Source: Annona cherimola
Lineage: Eukaryota; Streptophyta; Magnoliopsida; Magnoliales; Annonaceae
NCBI GenBank assembly: GCA_030490835.1
Contig: CM059972.1
Location: 7,594,264 to 7,658,263, forward strand
Length of the DNA stretch: 64,000 nt
Direction: 5' to 3'
Shown here: one piece after another, positions 14,101-24,900 of the stretch
How the letters are laid out: every line of letters starts with the position of its first letter
Numbering within the stretch: the stretch's first letter is position 1
Program-made: the position numbers and the translations under genes
The notes under the pieces: generated by a model
Seen by the model: the letters and a program-made list of their open reading frames with translations, nothing else
Told to the model about the DNA's origin: nothing
Databases searched by the model: none

Positions 14101-16521
14101 ATTGTAAGCAACTTCCTATCAATAACTTCAACTTGCCACTGAAACTTGCAAGTGGAACTCAATTTTCTCTCCGTGAACCATCAAAAGATGCATTTTTGTG
14201 CGGTTGAGCATCATATATAGACTAAATAAAATAATTAAAACTTCAAATAACAAGATTATAACTTGAATTTTAGCAAATTAAAAGTTAAAAATTCAAATTT
14301 TGAATTCCACTTTTTGATGAGTGACAAGAACACAACAAAATTTTTACGTGGGTGAAATTATCTTACAGTTGATCAGTTCTATCGAGTTTCCAAATCTCTT
14401 TAGATTCAAATTTTAATGTTGCTATTTGCATTTTGATTATTCAATTGAATCTACATGATGGAATGCAGCTTGTTCAAATACGTAAATTCGCAAAATTAAT
14501 TACGAGTGACAGGCAAGTCAATTAAGCATGTGAAGCTTTGATTATTCACTGACCTAGTCCATGGCTGAGAGAACAACAGAACCCCAGATCATATGCAGCT
14601 TATGTGACACATGGAGCACTGAGTGCAATAAACAGATATTGTCTCCATTTGCTTCTTCTTCATTGTTATTTGCTTGCAAGAACACACACTCTTCATTTAA
14701 CTATTAAAGCAGAGGCGAATTCCAATATTCAGGTTGGCGTGGGGCTCATTCTTCTTCAACAATGCGGAGGGATTAATGGGTTTGCATTTTACATAAGTGA
14801 CATCTTTTTGAGTGCAGGTAAAAGGAAACCTTCCAAGTGGTTCCTTCTTCTTCATTTCCAAACGATAAGTTTTCCTTATTGTTGATCTTCTACATATCAG
14901 GATTTTCTTCTAGCAACTTGGGAACAATAGCGTATGCTGCAGTTCAGGTATTCAGCTCATCACAAACATTCCATAGTCCAAAATTCAACCCGTCTGCAAA
15001 TTAAAAAACAAAAAAAGACAACAAACGGTCAATGTCAGTCGCTCAAGTGAAGCCCTTTTAACGGCGAATGAGGTCTTATGCATTGATTTTATGACATGCT
15101 TGTATTTTTCAGATTCCATTTACAGCACTGGGGGCTGTGATAACTGATAAATCAGGAAGGAGGCCTCTTCTGTTGGTAAGCTGTTTTGTAAATACTCTGA
15201 TCTATCAAAAGGCATTAGCAGGAAATTCAGATGAGTACGCCCATGGATTTTGCACTTTCAGGTATCTGCAACAGGGACCTTCATTGGTAGCTTCTTGACT
15301 GGCGTCTCGTTCTATCTAAAGGTCAAATTAACAAACCAGCACTGAAAATGCCTTTCCTGAAAGCTCTCCTGTTATTTCCAAGTGGCAAATACGTCTCCAA
15401 CTTCATGATCATGTACAGGGGCCCACTACGATGAAAAATATGGAAATAATATTCACAAAGTCTGTCTGTAGAGTTCTCAAGTGAACTTGCGGATATAATG
15501 TTAGAAATATGATGATTAAACAAGAAACAGGTCACTGACAGTATGGTGTGCCTACCCCACCAGTTAAACAATTTGGACTGATGAGAAAGGAGGAAACAGT
15601 GCAATTCAGATGAGGCATTTTGGATTTTTTTTTTTAAAATTTTTTTTTTTTTTATAATGTGGAGGCACTAATATCCTCACGTGAAACAGGAGCATCATGC
15701 AGCATTGACATGGTCACCCTACTTAGCACTCATAGGAGTACTGGTAAAAGAATTATACGATCTAAGATTTCTCCTGTTATTTTTCTTTAATCATGTCCTC
15801 GAATTAAGTGCATGTCCTTTTTTATTTTTTATCAGTTCTACATAAGCTCATTCTCACTTGGAATGGGAGCTATTCCTTGGGTTATAATGTCAGAGGTAAG
15901 GGACTTTTAACCTGTAATGCTGATTCAACCTTGCTTCTTGCAGCCATCTTAGCTGAATTCCTCACTCGGTTTTGTGGGATTTCCTGTTTACTGCTTTCTT
16001 TATAGATTTTTGCCCTAAACATAAAGGGCATTGCTGGAAGTACGGTGACATTCGTGCACTGGGTTGCTGCTTGGTTGATAGCATACGCATTCAACTTTCT
16101 CATTCTCTGGAGTGCATCAGGTAATTAGGAAAGCTTTTGTTTGTTTTTGCAATTCAGTTTCACAATAGGATATGTTGGCATGCATTCAGATTTTTTTTCA
16201 CTTTCTGAAGTATAATTTGGCTGCTGGAAAAGCTCAATTGCCGTACCGTTTTGTGCCATCAAAGACTTAAGAAAAAGCATGTATTTGTGCTTAAGCTAGA
16301 ATTTATAGTTTATAAGAGTAAAGGCATAAGCAGGAAAAGTGTTTCAATTACTCTTGTAATGACAAGAGCGGAAGAACTAACACATCTCCCTTGTTTTAGG
16401 AACATTTTTCACCTTTGCTGGATTTTGTGCGGCTACAATAATTTTCATTGCCAAACTAGTGCCAGAAACTAAAGGGCGAACTCTTGAAGAAATTCAAGCC
16501 TCCATGAACTCTAGTGGGTGA
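8104..16521 (+). CDS. ERD6-like sugar transporter B
   Basis: Complete 475-residue MFS monosaccharide transporter, the normal length for the ERD6-like group. Eighteen exons: 8104-8265, 8474-8536, 12241-12330, 12487-12546, 12696-12761, 12871-12936, 13153-13228, 13388-13452, 13832-13924, 14023-14103, 14733-14817, 14901-14947, 15113-15175, 15262-15321, 15690-15743, 15836-15895, 16006-16120, 16400-16521 (TGA). The ATG at 8104 is the first in frame; the frame is open further upstream but without AUG. Exon 1 gives a 40-residue hydrophilic N-terminus, then the first membrane helix with the family signature [11 protein letters not shown]; exon 2 gives [14 protein letters not shown]. Further motifs: PESPRWL (residues 210-216), [23 protein letters not shown] (457-462). 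The loop 2-3 motif is altered: [11 protein letters not shown], where relatives have SGRIAD. Intron 2 is 3.7 kb and transposon-filled. Substrate cannot be told from sequence. Confidence 0.95.
9054..9401 (+). mobile_element. CACTA-type MITE in intron 2 of gene B
   Basis: Starts CACTACAAGAAAA and ends TTTTTTATAGTG, the terminal inverted repeats of CACTA transposons, with a 3-bp TTA target duplication on both sides (9051-9053, 9402-9404). 348 bp, no coding capacity. The interior repeats GCAAGAAA and GTTGCCAA-like motifs, typical subterminal transposase-binding clutter. Confidence 0.8.
9753..10297 (-). mobile_element. Tourist-like MITE (outer), split by a second copy
   Basis: Old copy of the most abundant repeat in the window, with ends GGGTGTTTTTGG and AAACATGCTC and TTA duplications at 9750-9752 and 10298-10300. 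This fits PIF/Harbinger (Tourist) elements, which duplicate TWA. It lies in reverse orientation and is interrupted by the younger copy at 9818-10098. Confidence 0.75.
9818..10098 (+). mobile_element. Tourist-like MITE (inner, young)
   Basis: 281 bp with near-perfect ends GGGTGTGTTTGG and CCAAACACACCC, flanked by TAA on both sides (9815-9817, 10099-10101). The body carries the family phrases AACTTTATCC and CTATCATATCACATTATTTG. Inserted into the older copy of the same family. Confidence 0.88.
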
Positions 16522-17030
16522 AAAATCTGTAGAGTTGGTAATGTTTCAATCGTTTTTGGTCAAAAGGTTTGATCATTTCCTTGATTTAAGATGCCTCATC
16601 AGAGAAATGATCACCTAACATTAAGCTCCAGAACTGTGAAATTCATCTTCTTGGTTGAAAGATATTCTATTTTTACCCATAATTTATTTTCTTTACATGT
16701 AACTTCAGGTGATTCTCAGAAATGTTAGATTCTTCATCATTTTGTCACTAAACGGATTTCCCCGCCTATCCAATATATGGCAAGAAAATGTCCTATTAGT
16801 TACATGATTCCTATGCAGTGAATAAAAATATTGGGTTTTTGCTTCTTTCCTTAGTGAGTTCCAATCCTATGTTCCCTAGAGCACCGAGCTATGCTCCCAA
16901 TGGAAAAATGAAAAAAAAAAAATGCACCATACATTTTTTCTTTTTTCATAATTTGAAAGTAATATTAAAAAATCATTAAAATATAAAACTTGCATATTTA
17001 AAAAGTTTAGGTTTAAGCTTACATATTTAT
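16522..17030. other. 3' flank of gene B
   Basis: Contains the probable 3' untranslated region of gene B (to about 16850) and AT-rich spacer. Nothing else recognised. Confidence 0.5.
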
Positions 17031-17039
17031 TTTAAAAAA

Positions 17040-17495
17040 GAGCTTTCCCAAATATGTTCACTATGTTTAACTTTAATCTCAAATATACTCATAATGTTTT
17101 TAAAATCCCAAATATACCTACCACATTTGCATTTAATACCAAAAATGCCTAATTTGTGAGTTAATGTCGTAAGTTAATATGTGAAATTACTAATATATCT
17201 ATCAAGTTTAGGATGAAATTGAAGGATGTCATAATTCAACAATACCTTAATTGCTTATAAGCTCTAAATTTAAAGAGCCCTAATTTCATTTTTTTTCCAT
17301 TTTATTTCATCTTTCATTATTTTATAATATTGGTATTTTGGATATTTATAAAAAAAATTAACCATCTATTTCTAACGAAATGAGCATTTTTTAGATTAAC
17401 TACAAAAATAATTGATATATTTATGATTTTGAAAATATAGTGGGTATATATGTGAAATTATAGTCAAACACAATATGTATATTTGAGAAAAACTC
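17040..17495. mobile_element. Mutator-like MITE
   Basis: 456-bp element with imperfect inverted ends (GAGCTTTCCCAAATATG against GAGTTTTTCTCAAATATA read inward) and a perfect 9-bp duplication TTTAAAAAA at 17031-17039 and 17496-17504. A second copy of the same element lies at about 20060-20515. No coding capacity. Confidence 0.75.
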
Positions 17496-17599
17496 TTTAA
17501 AAAAGAAAAGAGGGTTCTCCAGAGCAAGCACCGGAGATTAGAGTCGCATACATTACCTAGTATAATATGCATAGAGGCTTGATCATTTCAAAATCATTT

Positions 17600-17960
17600 T
17601 AGACCAATTTAAAATTGGCTCATTTCAGACAGATCCAAAAAATATATTTTTTTTTATTTTTCTAAATTTTTATAAAATTATTAATCAAGATATATTTAAT
17701 CTATAAACTAAGTTTTACCATTTTGAAAATGTATATATATGTTTATTTTGGATTTTTTTTTGTCCTTTTAAATTGTTGAAACATGACTAAAATAGTTATA
17801 TGTTTAAAATATTAAAATAGATATATATACATCTCCAAAAATGATAAAAACTTAGTTTATAAGTTAAATATATCGAGATTAAAAATTTTATCTAAATACA
17901 TTTTGAAAATTTTTAAAATATGTTTTGCCCTAGGCTAAAACGAGCCCATTTTAGAGATGG
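17600..17960. repeat. Decayed hairpin MITE
   Basis: The two halves are inverted relatives: GGCTCATTTCAGAC near 17617 against its complement near 17938-17960, with the central phrases TTTAATCTATAAACTAAGTTTTACC and its reverse counterpart. The core resembles that of the element at 2718-3084 although the outer ends differ. Boundaries approximate. Confidence 0.55.
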
Positions 17961-18029
17961 CAACTTAACACTCACACTACCGTTAGAGTCATAATCAAAT
18001 GCAGAGTACAACAATAAAGAACTATTTTC

Positions 18030-18318
18030 TTAAGGTGCACAGACCTTTTTTTTATTTTTAAAAAAATTTTTGCATTGAGATCCAATGCACTTAGGTGCAT
18101 ACACCTATTTTTTTAATTTTTTTGAAATTTTTTTTACACAACTGTTAATCTAAGTGCATTTAATATGTGTATCAATTTTTACCATTTTTGGAGATTTTTA
18201 GATATTTTTTTCAAATTTTTTGATACACATGTAAAATACACTTAACTTAATAGTTTTATAAAAAAAAAAGTTTTAAAAAATAGGTGAAATATTAATGCAC
18301 CCAGGTGCATAAGACTGA
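18030..18318. repeat. Hairpin MITE with GGTGCA ends
   Basis: Ends carry CACTTAGGTGCATA on the left and GCACCCAGGTGCATA on the right in inverted orientation; the core has TGTATCAATTTTTACCATTTTTGG. It is a relative of the well-bounded copy at 57852-58170. Boundaries approximate. Confidence 0.55.
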
Positions 18319-18392
18319 TTCCCAATTTCTCATGGCAATACATTCATGTCCTCCCTTTAATACTAAGCACATGCGTGCCATGGCATAATACT

Positions 18393-19865
18393 TATGGGTG
18401 CAACTTGGGTCGGGTAGGTCCGGGTACGGATGGAACCCACCCTTACCCATTTTGTAAAAATTTCTACCGTACCCTATTTTGGACCGGGTCGGTTCGGAGC
18501 CTACCTTATCCAATTTTCTCAAGAGCGGGTCGGTTCCGGTTTGGTTTCAAAATCGGTTCCTATTAAGAACAAATTTTTTAAAGACAAGTAAGGATCAACA
18601 GAACATACATTTCAATACATTAAATAAGAGGAATAATTGAATATAAGAACAACAGATCAACATAGAAGGTTTTCTGCCGGCCAAGTCACCAAGGTTGTTA
18701 TAAAAAGAGAGACGTAAGCCCAATGAACTACGTAAACAGTCCTGTCTACCTCACTCTACAATGCTTCGCAAAGAGGAATATTTCAGTTACGTTACGTGCC
18801 CGAATCTCCAAACTATACAACGAGAACATCTTCATTTGTCTGTCGACAGCGGATTTTTTGCCATTGTCACAAGTCCAAGAGATCTGGGTCCATTCATCAG
18901 GATAGACAAAGTAATTCCTTCAATTCGTATCTAGACTAGGGCCAGTGGTCTCGTAGATTATTCCAATGCGTAGGAAGCAAAATCACTAGTAAGAGGAGAA
19001 ATAGATTCGAACGCATAGATAACGCAATTTCATCTCAGATTTAGCTGTAATGGCGGGCCCAGTGCAATTAACGGCCCAGATCTCTCAAACTAGCGCCCCC
19101 CAAAAAATGTCGTCAGTAGAGACCCCCACTAGCTCCACCTAGCAAATTAGTTTTTGCATTTCTTGTACCAAATTGCAAGCTCCTCAACTTCCGACTTACT
19201 CCATTATCAAAAACCAATACCCGAGCAAAAATCCAGAACCTAACTAAAGCGACCGAGCATCTCGAACCGATTCCTCGCTCAGATGCCTCAACACCCAGTC
19301 AATAGTAATACCGGCATCACTCAATCCTCGAGCAGAAGTGCATTAGAAAAGGACTTGTTGGGAACAAGATCTCGATCTACTTCAGATCGGAGCCGTCTCG
19401 TTCTCGGAAAAGGCTACATTTTGAAAAGCAGAACGAGAGAAGCTAGTTTTCGGGCAGAAGGGACATGGAAACGGAGAGATCGAGAGAATGCAACAATGAG
19501 GGATTGGGATTTACCAAAAGTAGGGTTCTGGGATCGCCGGAGGGAGCAGACGAAGGGCCTTTTCTGTCACTTCACTTCCTTTCCTCTTCACCAAGCACCG
19601 AATTGGGGAAACTGGAAAACGACGTCAGGAAATCGGGATGGGAAGTAGGAATAGCCAAATAGGAAATTAGGAATTAGGGCTGGCCGGCTGGGGAATAATA
19701 TATATATAATATATGAAATCCGGGTCGGTTCCGGATACCCAGAACCGGAACCGACCTCTACCCGAATTTGAACGGATATTTCCCATGAGGAACCGAACCG
19801 AACCTATCCTATTTAGGGTACCCAGCAGTTCGACCTGCGGGTACCCGGACCAAGTTGCACCCCTA
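18393..19865. mobile_element. Non-autonomous hAT transposon
   Basis: 1473-bp element with terminal inverted repeats TATGGGTGCAACTTGG and TAGGGGTGCAACTTGG and a perfect 8-bp target duplication ATAATACT (18385-18392 and 19866-19873), the hallmark of hAT transposons. Subterminal zones of about 150 bp are rich in CGGGT/GGTTCGG words in both orientations. The 1.1-kb interior is less AT-rich than its surroundings, has no transposase and no long credible reading frame, and may be captured host sequence (for example 19360-19650). The nearest relative in the window is the 669-bp element at 41547-42215. Confidence 0.87.
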
Positions 19866-20032
19866 ATAATACTGTCCATACTGTCCCATAAGGGGACAGT
19901 TTAGAAACTGTTAGAATCCATTTTCGACATAATCTTACTTATCAAGGAAAATGAAACGGCTATAAATTATCAAAAATAGGTTTATTGTATAACTATTCCA
20001 TTACCATTTGGCACATTTTTCTTAAATTAAAA

Positions 20033-20515
20033 TAAAGAGTTTTTATCTCAAAAAAATTAAAGAGCTTTTTTCAAACATACCCACTATGTTTAATTCTAAT
20101 TCCAAATGTACCTACAGTGTTTTCAAAATCCCAAATATATTCACTATATTTGCATTTAATTCCAAAAGTGCCCAACCTAGGAGTTAACATCATTAGTTAA
20201 TATATGAAATTACTAACATGCCCATCAAATTTAGAAAGAAATTGAAAAATGAAATGTCATAACGATGCTGTGATTGAACATGAGCTCTAAATTTTGAGTG
20301 CCTTAATTTTATTTTCTTTATTTTATTTTATCTTTTATTATTTTATAACAATGGTATGGATATTATAAAAAATTTAACTACTGATTTTTAACAAAATGGA
20401 TATTTTTAGAATTAATTGCAAACGTTGTGTTTATTTGGAACTTTGAAAACATAATAGGTATATTTGGGATTAGGGCAAAATATAATGGATATAATGGTAT
20501 TTAAAATTGAGAGAG
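20033..20515. repeat. Second copy of the 17040 MULE MITE
   Basis: Shares GAGCTTTTTTCAAAC at the left, then CATACCCACTATGTTTAA, CCCAAATATA, GTTAATATATGAAATTACTAA and GAGCTCTAAATTT in the same order as 17040-17495, in direct orientation about 3 kb away. The right end is degenerate, so I did not call a target duplication. Confidence 0.65.
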
Positions 20516-20726
20516 AGTTTCACATGGATATAACTTTACCTTCATAGTGGACCTGAGATAGTCATTTCCGCAACTTGATATTGCTTCTTTGGTAAAGAAA
20601 CACTAAGACCACACAAACATCAAAAGGATTGAGAGAGCTTCAAATCAAACCTTTTATGAGATAAATAATGTTACTTCTACTTCTTTGAAACCAACTTTAT
20701 GAAAAAAAATACAACCAGATGCTTTA

Positions 20727-21018
20727 GGGTGTGTTTGGTTACACATAAAACATGTCAATGAAAACTTTTCAATCAAAAACTTTTTACTCCCCATAACTAT
20801 CTTATTTTTTAATTATATTTTCACATTTTCCTATATAAACAACCATACTTTTCAATCATTTCCACACAAATACCCATACAACTACCCTATCTATTTTAAC
20901 TTTATTCTCTTTATACCTCATTATTACCTCTATCATATCACATTATTTTCTATCAACTTGACAACTTCTACCCTGAAAAGTTATCATAAAAAAGTTTTAC
21001 CTCCAACCAAACACACCC
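20727..21018 (+). mobile_element. Tourist-like MITE
   Basis: 292 bp; ends GGGTGTGTTTGG and CCAAACACACCC, flanked by TTA at 20724-20726 and 21019-21021. Same family and orientation as 9818-10098. Confidence 0.88.
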
Positions 21019-21329
21019 TTAAACTACTACGCGGGGATAACCAATCACCTCTAAAATATTCTTGTGAAAATTATAGTTACATGCTTCGAAAGAGGAAGTC
21101 ATAATTGATCTGATTCTGCGTAAATGACATAAACCAGAGGCATGTTAAGGTATGCTTCGCCGCAGCTTCTGAGCTTTTGGGTTAATGCTCTGATGATCCA
21201 ATGCTTTATTCGTCTCCACAAGCGGAATGGCTTGCAACGACCGAATCCTCCTTGAAAGAGTTGCCTGATCCTTCCTAGCACAAAATGAGGAAAACCGTAT
21301 TTCAACTCCGACCAATTTTCTCTTGTTCT

Positions 21330-21605
21330 TCTTTTGAATCTAAAATGATGATGGTATCATTTAGAATCAAAGCTAGCAGCACAGTTCTCTCCCATGGCTC
21401 CTCAGAACCATCCCACCGCTAGAAATCCGCAGAGGTCTTTCTTTCCCTAGCCACAATCCACCTTGGTTCTTCTGATTCTAAGATGACGATGGTATTATTT
21501 AGAATCAACGCTAGCGGAACAGTTCCTTTCTGGCTCCGTAGAACTATCCAACCATTAGAAATCTGCAGAGAACTTTCTTTCCCTAGCCACTTCCACCTCG
21601 GTATT
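21330..21605. repeat. Two-copy tandem repeat, 138-bp unit
   Basis: Two consecutive diverged copies (about 21330-21467 and 21468-21605). Both contain GATGATGGTAT or GACGATGGTAT, ATTTAGAATCAA, GCTAGC, AGAAATC, GCAGAG and TTTCTTTCCCTAGCCAC in the same order. It lies just beyond the 3' end of gene C. Function unknown. Confidence 0.75.
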
Positions 21606-21999
21606 AAATCTGCACAGCTGTTTTAATGGGGACCAATAGCAGCTGTATCTCCCATTCCATTCAACTAATCTTACTGCCAGAGAATTTCACATCGGAATCT
21701 AACTCAACTACCATCGACTCAACTCAACGAAAACACATTTATGATGGCATTAGTATCATATAGATACTTAGCCAGACATTGGTAGAAAGTGGGGATGAAA
21801 TAAATGAGTTGCACTATCTTTATGTTGCGCTACAGGGGAAGTTACAAGAGGAGAATTGAGTAGTATTCTGCTGGGACCAACAGAAATCCTACATTCCATT
21901 TTTTCAATGCAGCTACTCTTAATTCCATCTTCTTCCAGCCTCTGAATTTGCAAAATGCTCCGGCTGACACTTCCATATCTTTCCTTTTTCTGAATGCAT

Positions 22000-24900
22000 C
22001 TACCATTTCATAGATGCCTGTATTTCTTCAAGTGTTCGCTTCTTGGTTTCCGGCACCATCTTCAAAACAAATAAAATTGTTGCCGCACTTGCCCCGCCAT
22101 AGAAGAAGAATGTACCTAAAATCAGCTCAGATGTTAGTACGATTCAATAGATGCCAAAAACGAATTTTGACTAACATTATAGAAATAAGATCCACAAGAC
22201 TCCTCGCACCTGATGAGCTCCAACTCATGAGGAAGTTGAAAGTGTAAGAAATTGCCCAAGAACCAAACCAGTTGGCCAGAGTCACTAAGCTTCCAGCAGT
22301 ACCCTTTATGTTTATTGGGAAGATCTGTGACAAGTTTTAAATAAAGGTAACTGCATTGAAGTCCATTTGGATGTGGAAAGAATTCACCTTTAGTTCCGCA
22401 AGAAATCTTACCTCTGACATCATAACCCAAGGAACCGCTCCCATTCCTATTGAGAATGATCCCAAGAAAACCTGACATCAATAAGAAAATCAGAAAATTA
22501 CTTAGTAACAGCGTGAAATCTGATGGATCAAAATCAAATTTCCCTATATGCTACCTGAGAGGATGACCCCGAATCCAGTATACGATTATGCAGCACATGT
22601 TCAACATCCATGATATTTCATTGGCTGAGACAATAAATGCAAGTCATACTGACGTCTGATCATTTAGTCAAGTTGGCTGGGGTTTCAACGGCATCGACCA
22701 TGAGCAATGTCAGCTTAGCAATTTCTTCTTGCATATGTCTGAACCACCTGATGATTAAACTAGTTTGATCTTTCTAACCACTCCAACCACATTGTGAGGC
22801 ATGGAATCACATAGCAAGAATGGTAACCTACCAGCACACCAGTGATAGCTAGAGTTGGTACCCAATCAAGCAACAATCCATGGTCCTGTTAGGAAAGTAC
22901 TGAACACAATAAGAATTGTAACGCTGTATTCAGCAAAAAAAATCAAATCAAATTGGGAGCCAGTTAGTCACCTTCAAGTAGAATGACATTCCTGCAAGAA
23001 AATTGCCTATACATGTTCCAGCTGCAGATATCTGAAATGCAAAATAAGGCCTTAGACATGATCAACGTGGTCAAATCAATATGAAAAACCAAGGCTCCAA
23101 CTGATACCAACCATTAAAAGAGGTCTTCTTCCAGTTTTATCCATTAAGAATGCACCTACAACGGTTATCGGTACCTGTATGACACGATGGAATACATCAT
23201 GTTTTGTTCTAAGAAACACTAGAGGATGAATAGAATATGCAAAAATGCAGCTATATTTCAGGTTGAAAGGAAGACAGAATCAAAGAATTTTGAGTTTGTC
23301 AAACATACCTGGATTAAGCCCATGGCAATAGATCCAACCTTCCCAGAACACCCTGATATCACAGGTAGAAGTTAGCATAAAGTACTCGTGCAAAACTAAC
23401 ACAGAAATGAGTGCAACATGTCTTTACCAGCATCAACAAAGGTCTTGCGTCCATAATAAATAACACCATTGATCCCCAAAAGTTGCTGAAACACCATTAA
23501 GCCAACACCAACCTGCATTTCCAAAATAAGCTATGTTGGGAAATTCTCTTTTGGATTCACCAGGTCAACCAACCCTGTTGCATTTGTGGGAGAGAAATAG
23601 ACGGTTAAAGAAAAAATTTTGAATTGATATTTGGATCACAAAATCAGAGGCCACCTTCATGTACTTTTCGACCTAATACTCTTCATTTAACTCGATGGAA
23701 CAAACAAAGGCATAGTTAAGGGAATGAAGATACTTACAATTACTGAGTGGATGTATCTCCTTTGGAACAGGTCCTGCATTCTAGTCTTTGGGAGAGTCCG
23801 AAGTGTTTGAATATAGTCCTGCATGTATCATTGCCCACATAAGAAATGATGATTCTCTTAACATTCTTGAGATTTCACATTTGAGTATACATATCCAGGA
23901 GTGTGGGTTGGAGTAAGCACTTGAATTTCAGCTGCTTCCTCTATAACATCAGCACCTTTTCCCCGAAGCTTCCGCAATGCAATTTCAAAGTCCTTTTCGC
24001 GGCCAACCTGTGCCTGAAAGAAAGTATGAATTCATTATAAATTTTAAGAAATATCATATGTTGTGTTTGAATTCATCATGGTGTAGAATTACAAACAACA
24101 GAAAATAATTCAGATTACCCAACTCGTAATATCCTTAATTAGCATACATATTCAGGATTAGAGCTCCAATCTCTACTTGAAATTTTTACAACAGAACAGA
24201 GTCTATGGCCATATCCATGGAATCATGCTAGGAAAACGTGAGTGTTTTTCAAGGCTTCCTAATATAAATATGCAATTAAATTCATTTTCTGCATCCAAAC
24301 CAACCTCCCCCAACCTCAACCCCCACCCCCTCTTCCACCACCCCACCCCACCCCACCCCCCCCTCCCCACAAAAAAAATAAATAAATAAACATATAGCAA
24401 CTAACCAGCCATCTAGGAGATTCTGGAATTATGAATAGACCTCCAAGGAGAAGAAAACATGGTATAAGACCTGCGTACAAAGCAGCATACTAATCAATGC
24501 TAAGTGCCCAAAATGCTTCAACAGAACATTCAAAATTTTTGCATAATTTTACTTTCTCAGGCATTCGTAATCTTCCATGATCGAATGATCCATGACAATA
24601 ACAACAGAAAACTTACTCCAGCTTGTAATAGCTACTTACCAACTAGTGTAAGAGTGCGCCATGAAACAAGTGTGCCGACTATAAATGCAGTGGCCACTCC
24701 TGTACAGATAAACAGCTGCAGAACAAGCAAACAGTTAGCAGAAAAATTTTGGCACTACAATGAATGACTGTTGTCAGCTATACATTTCAATAATCAGAAA
24801 TTTGTGCTACCTACCTGATTAGCAGTTGTAAGCCCTCCTCGGAGATTCTTTGGGGTTATTTCTGCTATGAAAACTGGAACCTGATCATCATTGGATTACA

